From Myotis daubentonii (Eukaryota > Chordata > Mammalia > Chiroptera > Vespertilionidae), in NCBI RefSeq assembly GCF_963259705.1, contig NC_081840.1, positions 145,549,549 through 145,613,548 on the forward strand: a DNA stretch of 64,000 nt, given 5' to 3'. A model generated the notes under the pieces. The model had not been told where the DNA came from and did not search any database. It saw nothing but the letters and a program-made list of their open reading frames with translations. Below are positions 1 to 10,875 of this stretch, in pieces. How positions within the stretch are numbered: the first letter of the stretch is position 1; each line of letters begins with the position of its first letter. The position numbers and the translations under genes are program-made.

Positions 1-199
1 GGGCACCTGTACACACCCATCGGTACACAGGAAACCCATCAGCTACAGGTTACACTCTGTACCTCCCTTGCTCCCTGCCTCACCTTGTTCTCGTTCCTTC
101 CCTCAACTCTCCTTCCCCCCACCCCAGCCCTAGCCCCACACAATGGGATTTTTGTTTGCCCCAGGAGCATGTGACAGAGTAGTCCCTGCTTTGCCTAGC

Positions 200-441
200 T
201 CCGTGCTGCAGGTCTCTCAGGTAACAGGTGGCAACTTCCCCTGTTGGATTCTAGGTATAAAGAAGAATGACCTCATAGGGGCGGGGCTCTGGGACTCCTG
301 CACAGGTGGCAGTTACAACCAGGTAGCCCTGGAGGGAAGCCGGTTAGTTAGAAGGAGGCAGCTAAACTTGTCACTCTGGTGGCTTTAACCCTCGCCCTGA
401 GGCACTTTAGCAACCAGCCTTTGCCTGAAAGCCTCTGAAGC
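200..441 (+). promoter_or_regulatory. ARHGEF38: Putative ARHGEF38 proximal promoter and 5' UTR
   Basis: A TATAAAG motif lies at 256-262 and a GC box (GGGGCGGGGC) at about 279-288, both upstream of the exon 1 start codon. If the TATA motif is used, transcription would start near 285-290 and the 5' UTR would be roughly 150 bases. This is inferred from motifs and position only. An ORF at 143-388 crosses the region but shows no recognisable domain and is treated as chance. Confidence 0.4.
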
Positions 442-652
442 ATGTCTTTGCCTCAGATGGAGCCGGAAGAAGCCACTGGGAAAGGAAACATGGGCACCAA
501 GAAAAAGAACCTGAACTTCTTAAGGTCCCGGCTCTACATGCTGGAGAGAAGGAAGACTGACACTGTGGTTGAGAGCAGTGTTTCTGGGGACCACGCTGGT
601 ACCCTGAGGAGGAGCCAGTCTGACAGGACCGAATACAACCAGAAACTACAAG
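442..652 (+). CDS. ARHGEF38: ARHGEF38 coding exon 1 (Rho guanine nucleotide exchange factor 38, N-terminus)
   Basis: This exon encodes the N-terminal leader of ARHGEF38, a cytoplasmic Rho-family GEF with DH, BAR-like and SH3 domains. The translation contains the family's recognisable lysine-rich start (TKKKNLNFLRSRLYMLERRK) and the serine/arginine stretch GTLRRSQSDRTEYNQKLQ. No catalytic residue lies here. There are two possible starts: ATG at 442, with A at -3, and ATG at 457, with C at -3 and G at +4. As I recall it, the human protein begins at the equivalent of 457 (MEP...), so 442 would add five residues (MSLPQ). The exon ends in CAAG followed by GTAACC, a good donor, leaving one base of a split codon. 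Exon 2 supplies the other two bases and restores the expected EKM(S/T)PQ. The open frame runs on to 954, but that part is intron read-through. Confidence 0.9.
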
Positions 653-1689
653 GTAACCAAGAGCAATCAATTGTCCCAGGTTACTGCCCTCCCAGCTTTT
701 TTTCTCCTACTCTTCCGTTTGCAAAGAAAACACTTAAGGCAGAGGAGGAAATCGAATATTACCTCCTCCCTAAGAGGAAAATAAGAAAAAATAAAATGAA
801 AGTAGATGTAATTCATAAATTATTGGAACATGTGATTATGTGCTTCAATAGTTCAAAAGCCAATTCTGAATTATTCTTCCTATTTTTTTTTCTCATGATA
901 AAAGTAATGTTTTTTCTGCTTCCTGCTCTCCTTCCTTCCCCCTTGTCCATCTGACTCAAGGAGTGGAAAACACTAGAAAGGAAATAATTTAGAAAGCTAT
1001 AAAGGAGAGTTTATCTCAATAGATAGGTGTGAGGTGTCACACCATGAGACCTATCTAGGTAATTGCACTAAACTGTGATTAAATAGGGGCATGAAACTAC
1101 AATCATGTCTGTGAAAAATAAAGACTTGTCAGCAGGATGGTGTAACAGGATTTGTTGAAAATCACTTAAGTGTTCATTCCTTTAGAGTGAATCAAACAAC
1201 ATCCAAGTATGGTAAGAGATGTTTAGCATGCTTGGGTTGAATGACTTTTGAGGAAGTAACTTCAGTTTAGTTTGTGATGGTCGTGAGATAATTTGACACA
1301 GTTATTATAACATGCCCCCTGTTTCAGGCCTTGAATTTCTCCATCCCTTCCCATCTACCCTCTCTCTCCACCCCCCTTTTCTTTTGAAGGTTACTTATTC
1401 CAGGAAACTTAATTTGAATGTTTGTATTGTGCAATGTTTTAAGTATCCACTGCCATACCTGTTATGTGATCTTCAGAACCGTCTCTTCCTCTTTGACCAC
1501 ATTGTGTGTGAGCTCTCATAATCCACCAGAAGCGTCATTCTGGATTGAAACACTGTAATGGGGCCAGAACGACCAATGGGATAAGCTTGTACTTATCTGG
1601 TCTCTTTCATCAAAAATATGCTTGCATTTAGTTGTTCGGATTAAGTTAAAAGAATTAAATCTTTGAAATTCTGACTGAAAAGAATTCTT
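653..1689. other. Unassigned intronic DNA
   Basis: AT-rich sequence following the exon 1 donor. I recognise no repeat family, gene or conserved motif. Confidence 0.5.
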
Positions 1690-1863
1690 AGGTGGTTAGG
1701 ACTCATCTTCATGATAATGGCTATATAAGGACCAGAGCGCAAACCCACAGAAATGATTGCTTTGAACATTAATGAGAAAATGCCTTATATTATTGCCAAA
1801 CTAGTTAGAGAAGAGTCATACTAAAAGCTATATTACCCATTAGATATCACACTTGGGTTTTAA
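1690..1863 (+). repeat. Left arm of a ~174-bp inverted repeat
   Basis: This stretch is the reverse complement of 3243-3413 at roughly 90-93% identity by eye. The arms share a long near-exact core around ACCAGAGCGCAAACCCACAG. The arms are about 1.4 kb apart and match no repeat family I know. Confidence 0.85.
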
Positions 1864-2014
1864 AAAACCTGAAAGCTCAGAAGTAAAATGTAGAGTCAAG
1901 TCTTATTCTTAAACAATAATTTAAATATTTTTTTAAATGGTGGAGGGATGACATTTGATCTTTGAAATTAATTATCCTTAAGGCAATTGATACATTGGGA
2001 AGAATGCAAATGTA

Positions 2015-2230
2015 AAAAGCCAGACACATTGGTTTCTAATCCTGTCTCTTTAATTTACCACCTGTAAGACTTTGAGCTAATTATTCAAGATTTCTGAGCT
2101 TCAGTTTCCCTGTGAAAATGGGATATTGATACTATGTACTATTATTAGGAAAATGAAATTAGATAATTACATGAAACACCTAGTATATTGGCTGACACAT
2201 GGTATGTGCTCAATAAGCAGTAGTTATTTC
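2015..2230 (+). repeat. MIR SINE
   Basis: The sequence carries the MIR core signature: a stretch resembling 'ctgagcttcagtttccctgt', followed by a monitoring segment ending in 'atgtgctcaataa'. This is an ancient mammalian tRNA-derived SINE. Confidence 0.75.
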
Positions 2231-2769
2231 TAATTTTAGGAGCAATGGGTACCATAGTGATAGGACAGGACTTACCTTCTATAAATGCAAATTTCCTCTT
2301 CAACTAATCTATGTCAACTATTTTGTATCCTTGATGAAGAAACCACATAGAGCGATTCTGGCAAAGCCCACTGCTGTATCCCTAATAACATGTTTCTTCT
2401 TCTGAGATTCACTGATTCAGCATCTTTTTTGGTTCAGATTTTCCATTAGCAAAATAAAAATGGAAAATACTTTTCACTATTCACTTCCTAAACTTAACTG
2501 AAAAAATAAGTCTATGACCACAAAATACAGCTGATGTTTGTTAGTTACTCTGCAAGCAGAGACTTCATGCTTCTTGTACACTCCACTGGATTTGTTACTG
2601 TCTTGTGCTTTGTTGGATCCTGTCTTTGAAGGTGAAAGAAAAGACTCAGGAGTGAAGCTGTGTTCCTAGAACTGCCTGTGCTGGAGGAAAATCATCAGGG
2701 AGTTTGCCGGAGCACATCAGACCTGTAGGGATAGACTGGCCTCCTAATGAGTAATTTTTTTTAGAAGTA

Positions 2770-3231
2770 CAGTAGAACCTGGTTTCTCAAACTTAATTCA
2801 TTCTGGAAGGCTGTTCAAAAAACCATAATTATTTTCCCATTAGAAATAATGTAAATTGAATTAGTCTGTTCCAGACTTCCAAATAATTCCATTTTAAACT
2901 TTCTTATACACAGTACATGCCTAATGCACTGTTTAATCTATAAATAAACACATAAAAAGTATATAAAATGTAAATGAAAATTTAACAGAAAGGAAAGGAA
3001 ATGTACAGTAAAAAATGAAAATTTAATAATAATTAAAGCAGCAACAACAAAAAAACCCACAAAAATATTCACATCACAGTATTCTGAGACTTTAACAGTG
3101 GTAAACCGACTCATATACACACATTCTCTCCTTTGTTGCCTGAGAGCATGTGACTGATCATACAGGTATCAGCCTGAAAGGGTTGTCAGACTGCTTGAGA
3201 TGGGAGACATTTGAGAATCGAGGTTTGACTG
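2770..3231 (+). mobile_element. Tigger-like (Tc1/mariner) DNA transposon remnant
   Basis: The left end CAGTAGAACCTGGTTTCTCA is mirrored at the right end (GAATCGAGGTTTGACTG, inverted). Both ends are flanked by TA (2768-2769 and 3232-3233), as expected for this superfamily. A second copy in opposite orientation lies at about 60877-61352, which supports this being one repeat family. No transposase is intact. An ORF at 2938-3120 lies within it and is not meaningful. Confidence 0.6.
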
Positions 3232-3242
3232 TAACTCTTAAT

Positions 3243-3413
3243 AAAACCCAAGTGTGATATCCAATGGGTAATACAGCTTTTGGCATGATTCTTCTCTAAC
3301 TAGTTTGGCAACGATATAAGGCATTTCTCATTAATGTTCAAAGCAATCATTTCTGTGGGTTTGCGCTCTGGTCCTGCTATATCTATTATCATGAAGATGA
3401 GTCCTAACCACCT
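3243..3413 (-). repeat. Right arm of the ~174-bp inverted repeat
   Basis: Reverse complement of 1690-1863. It begins only about 10 bases after the right TA of the Tigger-like element, so the transposon sits in the spacer next to this arm. Confidence 0.85.
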
Positions 3414-4369
3414 GGAAGCTCTTCATTACTGCAATGGAGAGTTTTCCCTCTGCCTACCGTACAGCAGGTAGTTCTCTAGGAGGCACTGAATGAAAAACTG
3501 AGCTGGTTAGAGCCCTCAGAGAGATGGCCTGCAGCCATGTGGGGTCACAGTGTACTTTCATATACTGGAAGGCTGCCTCAAATTGCTTAGTCACTTGCCA
3601 GTGCTATGTTGCTATCTGAGTATTACAATTAGCTGCTCTAACTCTCTCTCTAGGAGGGAGTTCTGTGTGTTCTGGGAAATATAATATCTTTTCTCTGGTG
3701 CCCCTGGGCTCTTAACTCTTACTGTATACTTGTTCAGTTCAATGTCTGACAGACATCACTTTAGTAGTGAGAATTCTAAATTGTAACTTTAAAAAAATGT
3801 ACACTGTGTAAAAGCTACTAGATTAAACAATAGATCATGGTTTTGATGAGAATATCATAAAATCTTTATGATATTGTGATCACATCAGCATAGTCACTCC
3901 TACTAAGCCTCAAGTTGTACAATGTGAGCCTACCGTTAGTGGCTTTTTAAATTTCAGTTAATTTATTGAAAATGTTATATAGTAAAGCAAAACCAATACA
4001 TATGCCAGGAATTCCAAATGAAAAATCATTATGAAAAAAAAAATCTGACCTTTACTCTACAGGAGCTTAACAGTCTCTTTGGGAAAGATAAGACAGGTAA
4101 ACAAATATGGTAAAGTGACAGGATAGAAGTGGGGGTGAGATCAGTGGGTCCACAAAAGGAGGAAATGATTTATTCAGGATTGAGTGGAAGAAGTTGTTAG
4201 AAAACATTAACAGATGATAAGGTGGGGATGAGGAAGAAGGGGCAGAATGGGGGAGAAGCGTGTTTTAACTTCTTCATTGTACTTACCTTTGTCTGAAATT
4301 AAAAATATGTTGCTTGTTTCTTTGTGAAATGTGGAGTTCAGGGTGCAGATTCTTCTTCTGTGAGTCTTT
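3414..4369. other. Unassigned intronic DNA
   Basis: AT-rich sequence. I see no recognisable gene or repeat family. Confidence 0.4.
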
Positions 4370-4930
4370 GTCCTACGAAGTTGAAGAATAAATTCATGGA
4401 CTAAAAGATTTCTTTAATAAAAATGTGGAAGTTTATTGTAAGTGTATACAACTCTCCCTGGGGAGGGGTCCCTAAATAGAAAAAACCTGCTCGCTCGCTC
4501 TCTCTAATGGGAAAAATAAAAGAATCTAAAAATCTGCCGAGTCTCTTTGTAAATGCTGTAGCTTTTTGTCTGAACATGACCTTTTCTAATTGGACCCTTC
4601 CTTAATTTAGGACCCTCATGCCATGCTTTCCTCATTGGTCACTGCTACATAGTATCAGCTTCAAAGGTCAAAGCCCATATGGTGCCCCTCCTTATCTCCC
4701 CCTTATCTTGCAACATTCTTCTATCCTTTATGAAAATATGTTCCCCTCTTCCTGGTATCTTATGACTTTTCTTTATCCTCTGTGAAAATATGCCTGCCTC
4801 CTGTAACATTTCTCTATCCTCTGTAAAAGTAAGGTGAGCATTTTGGTGTCTCCAAGCCCCCACTTATGCATTCCTCTCCCATGAAAACCCCTTATTTCCT
4901 AAGACTCCCTGTCCTGTCTCTAAATTCCTT
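4370..4930 (-). mobile_element. LTR-like remnant, antisense
   Basis: The segment resembles an old LTR read on the minus strand. It has an AATAAA-like signal near its low-coordinate end. Two or three imperfect tandem copies of a unit around 'tatcctctgtgaaaatatg' lie between about 4730 and 4830, like U3 enhancer repeats. No internal retroviral sequence flanks it. The family is not identified, so this is tentative. Confidence 0.35.
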
Positions 4931-5764
4931 TCACTTGTTTATTGCCTATTACTGACTTTCATTTCTTCTCCCATCTCTCACCCCCCAAACACTCTACATA
5001 ACTGTTCCATCTCTGAACTTAGAATCACTCCCAGCACATGTGAGCATTCAGTAACTTTCAAGTAGAATGAAAGACCGCCCGAGGGGTCTTCAGGATGGAA
5101 ATGAGTGTGAATTAATGAGAACGACAGGCTGTCATGTCATTCTCATGAATGGCACTAGTGCCTTTATAGGAAGGCATCAAGCCCTGAATTATGAACACTT
5201 GTGTCTTCATGTGTGAGGATAGAGGTCTCCATTAATAAAGATGATTCTTCAGTAAAAAGAAATAAACATAGCAGAGCTTACAATGTACAGAATTGACTCT
5301 ATAACAAATAATTCTTAGTGGGAACCTATCTCATTCCCGACTCTACCTTTTAGAGCACACCAGACCACACCTCAGTTCATTCTTCTTCTTCCATACAGAA
5401 TGTGAGGGCATCATCTCAGCTGCTAGCTAGCTCAGCTATATTTGAATTGGAGACAGATAAAGTGGTCCAAGCAGGGGAAATTTAATGACTGAGTTGATAA
5501 ACTACTTTTTTTTTTTTTGGGGGGGGGGGATGATTTGTATATGATTATATGTGTGAGTTCTACATTTGACATTTGCTTGATTTAAATAGTTATACACAAG
5601 TGTGTGTGTATACAGATTATCTAATCTAACCTATTATATGTAGATATATAGTTGTGTGTATACTTTAGATGTATTTCTGTAATAATTAAAACTTGCTAAA
5701 AAAGTGTATTAATTAACATTCAGAAGCCTTTTCTGAAAACCCTATATAATTGATATTAGTGACA
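4931..5764. other. Unassigned intronic DNA
   Basis: Nothing firmly recognised. The stretch around 5090-5270 contains 'tcatgaatggcactagtgcc', also present at about 5894-5913 in the neighbouring MaLR LTR, so part of it may be a second diverged LTR copy. A poly-T/poly-G run lies at about 5506-5530. Confidence 0.35.
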
Positions 5765-6060
5765 TTATAAATGCTATGGGATGAATGTTTATACCCCCCA
5801 CCCCCGAAATTATATACTGATGCCTAATCCTGAGTGCAATGGTATTAGGAGGTGGGGCCTTTGGGAAATAATTACATCATTAGGGTAGAGCCCTCATGAA
5901 TGGCACTAGTGCCCTTACAGGAAGAGACCTGAAAGAGCTTGCTTCCTCTCCCCCTGCCCTTACCAGCCACCAGATCTGCTGGCACCTTGATCTTGGACTT
6001 CTCAACCTCCAGAATTTTGAGAAATAAATGTTTGTTATTCAAGCTACCCAATCTATGGTA

Positions 6061-7506
6061 TCCTATCTAATAAAAGAGAAACATGGTAATTAGCGTACGT
6101 ACACTACCCTTCCCATTGGCAAATCAGTGAGATATGCAAATTAACTGCCAGCCAAGATGGCGGCCAGCAGCCAGGCAGCTTGAAGTGAACATGGGGCTTG
6201 CTTGCTTCAGTGACGGAGGAAACCAACGTTCCCCGCCTGCCTTGCCGGCCTCTGAGCTTGACGTTTGAAACATTGTTAAAAATATAGAAGCTAAACAAAA
6301 CCCCAGAAACCTGCTTTCAGCCCACTGGGATCTCAGAGCTGGAGTTGATACAGTGTTTTGATTATAGAACCCAAACAAACCAGATACCTGCTTTCAGCAG
6401 CAGAGGCCTCAGAGCTGGAGCCAGAGCTAAAGCTGGCCCAGAATAAAAACAAAGAAAAAAAGGAGCAGTTGGGAGCTTCAGTCACCCGCCAGCCTGAAAA
6501 CAGCCCTCAGCCCCTCACCCAGACTGGCCAGGCACCCCAGTGGGGACCCCCACCCTGAAGGGTGTGTGACCAGCTGCAAACAGCCATCATCCCCTACCCA
6601 GGCTGGCCAGGCACCCCAGTAGGGACCCCCACCCTGATCCAGGACACCCTTCAGGGCAAACCAGCCAGCCCCCACCCTTGCACCAGGCCTCTATCCTATA
6701 TAGTAAAAGGGTAATATGCCTCCAGGATCAGCGGAGCTGAGAGGCCTCCTGGCACCAGGATCAGTGTGACAGGGCGCAGCGCCCAAACCCCCTGATTGCC
6801 CTGCGGCTCTGTGTGTGACAGGGGCGGGGCCACAAGCTCCCTATCCGCCCTAATCTGTGTGTGACAGGGTGCGGCGCCCCAACCCCCTGATCGGCCCTGC
6901 TCTGTGTGTGACAGGGTGCGGCACCCCAACCACCACGCCCCCCCCCCCGGGCCCTGCTCTGTGCATGATGAGGTAGAGCCATAACCTCCCCATTGGCCCT
7001 GCCCTGAATGTGAGAGTGGCGGCGCCCCAACCCCCTGATCGGCCCTGCTCTGTGGGTGATAGAGGGTGGCGCCCCAACCCCCTGATCTGCCTTGCTCTGT
7101 GCGTGACAGGGGGGAGTTCCCCAACCCCCTGATGGGCCCTGCTCTGTGCATGATGGGGGGTGGCGCTGCAACCTCCCCATCAACCCTGCCTTGAGTGTGA
7201 CAGGGGGCGGTGCCCCAATCTCCCAATCAGCCCTACCCTGAGCATGACTGAGGGTGGCATCGCAACCTCCCCATCTGCCCTGCTCTGTGCATGATGGGGC
7301 GGCGCCCCAACTCCCCAATCGGCTCTGCTCTGAGCCCGACCAGGGGCTGCACCTAGGGATTGGGCCAGCCTTCTGCCACCCGGGAGCAGGCCTAACCCAG
7401 TAGTTCGTTATCTCCCGAGGGTCCCAGACTGCGAGAGGGCATAAGCCGGGCTGAGGGATCCCCTCTCTCCCCCGAGTGCACAAATTTTTGTGCACCGTGC
7501 CTCTAG
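6061..7506 (+). mobile_element. Composite HeliBat-type Helitron (two elements head to tail)
   Basis: The 5' end TCCTATCTAATAAAAG follows an A at 6060. The 3' end is a GTGCAC-type hairpin region followed by CTCTAG at 7501-7506 and then T, so insertion was between A and T as Helitrons do. At 6693/6694 an internal 3' end (CACCAGGCCTCTA) is fused directly to a second 5' end (TCCTATATAGTAAAAGG), which makes this a two-element composite. The downstream half carries a ~46-bp minisatellite. No Rep/helicase gene is present, so it is non-autonomous. Confidence 0.85.
6765..7335. repeat. ~46-bp minisatellite inside the Helitron
   Basis: About a dozen imperfect units, each built around 'ccccaaccccctgatcggcc' plus 'ctgctctgtgtgtgacaggg'. 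The long minus-strand frames here (for example 6696-7226 and 6761-7543) are only the repeat read through, with recurring GPIRGLG and TEQGRSGG motifs. The same minisatellite occurs at 39655-40285 and 49410-50130. Confidence 0.85.
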
Positions 7507-7535
7507 TATTTATTATAGCAACCCAAACTGAAACA

Positions 7536-8441
7536 GTGGTCACACTAAGCTTCTGGTTAATTTTTTGGCCAATGCATATTTTTGCTTATGAAGTATCTGG
7601 TGAAAGAGTAAGAGTGAATAGTAAAATGTCATTACTGCTGCTGGTAAGACAGTCAAAAATCACCTAGTGTGAGGTCGATGGTGCTTTATGTATTATTATT
7701 ATTTATTTTTCCAAAGGCTATCCTGTCATTCTCAATAAGAAATGAATGCTTGGTTGTTTTATGTAAACCTGAAGTTTTTCACTATGATGATCATAAGGAA
7801 CCACTTGACCACATGAATTTTATACAGAATAACATATTTTGCAGTATGAGATTAAATGGCTCTAATAAAAAGTTAGACTTGTAAGATTATGGGGCCACTT
7901 AACTTGTAATGACTTTTAAGAAAACATACCAATCAGTACATGAGCAGGAGGAGTTGTTAACACTGGATGATTTGGTGAATTTGTTCAAGGCCAGTGAAGG
8001 GTGGAATAAAATGAGTTGTCTGGCTGTCTGTGCATGTTTCTGTCCCAGTGCTCCAAGCCCTCTTTGTTCCTGTCTGCTCTTTCAGCATTAAGGCACTCCT
8101 TCCCCTTTCTGTGCCTCCACGCTCCCTTTAGTGAAATGGAAAGGACTTGGGTCAGTAATGTGACACCAATACAAACAAGATGTGCTTCATGGTTTGAAGG
8201 GCAATTGTATTTATAAACAGCAAGACAATTTTAAAACTAATTATTTCTGTCTTGTCACATGCATAGAAACCAACAAGAAGCATGATATTTTACTTTCCTT
8301 TTTTTTTTCTGTAAAATTGTTTTTGAAGTTTTTAAAAGAGCCACATGAATCAAATAAAGTGTGACTCCCAGAAATTAAATTGGAGCTATTTCACTAGATC
8401 ACATTCTGACAGGAAATTTTTCCCTTCTATAAGCATAATAA
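7536..8441. other. Unassigned intronic DNA
   Basis: Several short open frames occur but none resembles a known protein. No repeat family was recognised. Confidence 0.4.
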
Positions 8442-8606
8442 GAAATGTACCTGCCTGGCCAGCATGGCTCAGTGGTTGAGTGTCAACCTATGAACCCAGG
8501 AGGTCACAGTTCAATTCTGGGTCAGGGCACATGCCCGAGTTGTGGCTCGATCCCTAGTGTGGGGCATGCAGGAGGAAGCAGACCAATGATTCTCTCTTAT
8601 CATTGA

Positions 8607-9478
8607 CTAGAGGCCCAGTGCACAAAAATCTGTGCACTTGGGGGGGGGGTCCCTCAGCCTGGCCTGTGCCCTCTCACAGTCTGGGACCCCTCAGGGGATG
8701 TCCACCTGCTGGCTTAGGCCCACTCCCCAGGGGATTGGGCCTAAGCTGACAGTCAGACATTCCTCTGGCAGCCAGGGAGCCCTCGGGGGATGTCCACCTG
8801 CCATCAGGGAGCAGTCTTAAGCTGCAGTCTGACATCCTTAGTGCTGCTGAGGAGGCAGGAGAGGCTCCCGCCACCACCGCTGTGCTGGCAGCCGTCAGCA
8901 TGGCTTGTGGCTGAGCAGATCTCCCGCTAAGGGAGTGCACTGACCATCAGGGGGAAGCTCCTGCATTGAGCATCTGCCCCCTGGTGGTCAGCGTGTGTCA
9001 TAGTGACCAGTCATTCCCAGTCGTTCTGCTGTTAGGGTCAATTTGCATATTACCCTTTTATTATATAGGATAGAGGCCTGGTGCATGGGTGGGGGCCAGC
9101 TGGTTTGCCCTGAAGGGTGTCCTGGATCAGTGTGGAGGTCCCGCTTGGGTGCCTGACCAGCCTGGGTGAGGGACTGAGGGCCATTTTTAGGCTGGCCACG
9201 GCTTTGGGCTGGAAGCAGGTATCTGGGATTTATTTATCTTCTATAATTGAAACTTTGTAGCCTTGAGTGGAGCTCAGGGCTGGCAGGGCAGGCAGGAAAC
9301 TTGGCTTCCCCCATCGCCAGGGCAACCAAGCCTCCTGCTTGCTCCAGCTCTGTGCCATCTTAGTTGGGTTAATTTGCATATTTGCTCCTGATTGGCTGGT
9401 GGGCGTGGCTGGTGGGCGTGGCTGGTGGGTGTAGCAGAGGTATGGTCAATTTGCATGTTTCTCTTTTATTAGATTAGA
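8607..9478 (-). mobile_element. Composite HeliBat-type Helitron inside a VES SINE
   Basis: Read on the minus strand, the 5' TC end is at 9478 and the 3' CTAG end at 8607, inserted between A and T. The internal junction at 9070/9071 (minus strand CTCTA|TCC) is the same as in the composites at 6061 and 49237. The 3' half differs from those: it lacks the minisatellite and instead matches the short Helitron at 63194-63492. The 5' half has three tandem 'ggctggtgggcgt' units at about 9392-9430. Confidence 0.88.
8941..8990 (-). promoter_or_regulatory. CTCF-like motif pair inside a Helitron
   Basis: The minus strand of 8974-8987 reads CCACCAGGGGGCAG, a full match to the CTCF core consensus CCASYAGRKGGCRS. 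A weaker sister site (CCATCAGGGGGAAG) lies on the plus strand at about 8944-8957, forming an inverted pair. Related motifs occur in other copies of this Helitron family at 35754-35767 and 63407-63420. Occupancy cannot be judged from sequence. Confidence 0.5.
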
Positions 9479-9529
9479 TGTTTCTTTCTCTTTCCCTCTC
9501 CCTTCCTCATAAATATATGAAATGCACCT

Positions 9530-10016
9530 TTAAATAGTGACATAGTTGGGGAAAGTTTGGTGAGAGAAAAACACTCAGGGGACATTCATCTTTGTTTCTG
9601 TTGAGACAGGTAAGGAATAAAACACCCCTTTTTACAGAATTATTTTTTCTTGCTGCCATAATCATATTTACTTCAATATTTTTGTGGGTATTGATTTCCT
9701 GGTGAAGGTGGAATTATTGCAAGAATTGCTAAACTTGTTAGCAATATCACCATTAGAACCAGGCAAAATTTGGCTTCAGGTTATACTTTAGAGCATCCCT
9801 CTGTAGTCCCCTCTCCACCAAGTAGGTGGGGAGTCCTTGGGGCCAAGGTTACCAATAACCTGGGATCCCTACCATCATTTCTAGACTAGGTTCAGGGTAT
9901 CTGGGACCATGGTATATTTTGGCATGGCATATTCTGATGCCTCAGGTGGTAGAATTTGGATTTGAACTCAGGTGCTTTAAACATTTGCAAAATAGAATGT
10001 ATATAATTCATTGACC
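9530..10016. other. Unassigned intronic DNA
   Basis: No recognisable gene or repeat. Confidence 0.4.
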
Positions 10017-10024
10017 TAGTAGGT

Positions 10025-10259
10025 CAGTGATGGCAAACCTATGACACACATGTCAGAGGTGACATGTGAACTCATTTTTTTGGTTGATTTTTCTTTGTTA
10101 AGTGGCATTTAAATATATAAAATAAATATCAAAAATATAAGTCTTTGTTTTACTATGGTTGCAAATATAAAAATATTTCTATATGTGACACGGCGCCAAA
10201 GTTAAGTTAGGATTTTTCAAAATGCTGGCATGCTGAGATCAAAAGGTTCGCCATCACTG
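10025..10259 (+). mobile_element. nhAT-type hAT miniature element
   Basis: A 235-bp element with terminal inverted repeats CAGTGATGGCAAACCTATG and (inverted) GGTTCGCCATCACTG. It is flanked by perfect 8-bp duplications TAGTAGGT at 10017-10024 and 10260-10267. It matches the non-autonomous hAT families known from vesper bats. Confidence 0.92.
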
Positions 10260-10346
10260 TAGTAGGTGTTTATTTTATCTGCATGGTTTATAAGTAGTGA
10301 GAAGTCAAAGCAATGTCATGGTTGAAGCAAGTGTTATATAATATGA

Positions 10347-10760
10347 CTAGTGGCCTGTTGCACAAAGATTCGTGCAATAGGCCTTCCTTCCCCTGGCTGC
10401 CGGCACCGGTTTTCCTCCAGCACCCAGGACCCAGGCCTTTGGTCTGAACTCAGCAGCGAGGCTTGGCTTCTCCACTACAGCTACTCCCAGCCCCTCCTTT
10501 ATTTTCCCCAGCCCCTCCTTGAGTGGAGTCTGGGGCTGGTGGGAAGATTGGCTTCCTCCATTGCTGGGAGCAACCCAAGCCTCCTGCTTGCTCCATCTCC
10601 GTGGCCACCGCCATCTTCAGTCATCTTCAGTCTTTGCTTTGCACCTGCGTATGCAAATTAGCCACCATCTTTGTTAAGTTAATTTGCGTAGTCTCTCTGA
10701 TTGGCTGGTGGGTGTAGTGGAGTGACACCAATTTGCATGTTTCTCTTTTATTAGTGTAGA
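10347..10760 (-). mobile_element. Non-autonomous HeliBat-type Helitron
   Basis: On the minus strand it starts with TC at 10760 and ends with CTAG at 10347, next to a hairpin-forming TTGCAC...GTGCAA palindrome. It was inserted between A and T. The interior resembles the 5' half of the composite at 9071-9478, including the segment on 'gcctcctgcttgctccat'. Confidence 0.85.
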
Positions 10761-10875
10761 TGACATTCCTCTACTATTACGATAAAGCTTGACTTGCCTA
10801 ATTTTTCACTTTGGACTACACATTTAAAACAAATTATTGTGACATTCCCCTGACACAGTGTTGTTATTTAACAGA

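Larger units (their letters stand above)
5765..7535 (+). mobile_element. MaLR-type LTR (MLT1/MST-like), split by a Helitron
   Basis: The sequence up to 6060 carries the classic MaLR LTR end ('caccttgatcttggacttc', then 'gaaataaatgtttgttattcaagc'). It resumes after the Helitron at 7507 with 'tatttattatagcaacccaaactg'. Removing 6061-7506 restores a continuous LTR. This supports both the LTR call and the Helitron boundaries. Confidence 0.75.
8453..9518 (+). mobile_element. VES SINE, split by a composite Helitron
   Basis: tRNA-derived bat SINE. Its head ('ggctcagtggttgagtgtc') and body run to 8606. The tail ('tgtttctttctctttccctc') resumes at 9479. Target duplications GAAATGTACCT (8442-8452) and GAAATGCACCT (9519-9529) flank the whole, differing at one base. 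Removing 8607-9478 restores the normal VES body at 'tcattga-tgtttc'. Confidence 0.9.

Noticed and set aside
143..388. 81-residue frame upstream of exon 1
   Set aside because: It spans the promoter/5' UTR motifs and shows no known domain.
442..954. 170-residue ORF taken as one exon
   Set aside because: Only the first 70 codons match ARHGEF38. A good donor lies at 653 and the rest turns into low-complexity intron translation.
6696..7543. Minus-strand frames of 176 and 260 residues with repeated GPIRGLG-like motifs
   Set aside because: They translate the Helitron minisatellite. The same happens at 39559-40288 and 49395-50049 in other frames.
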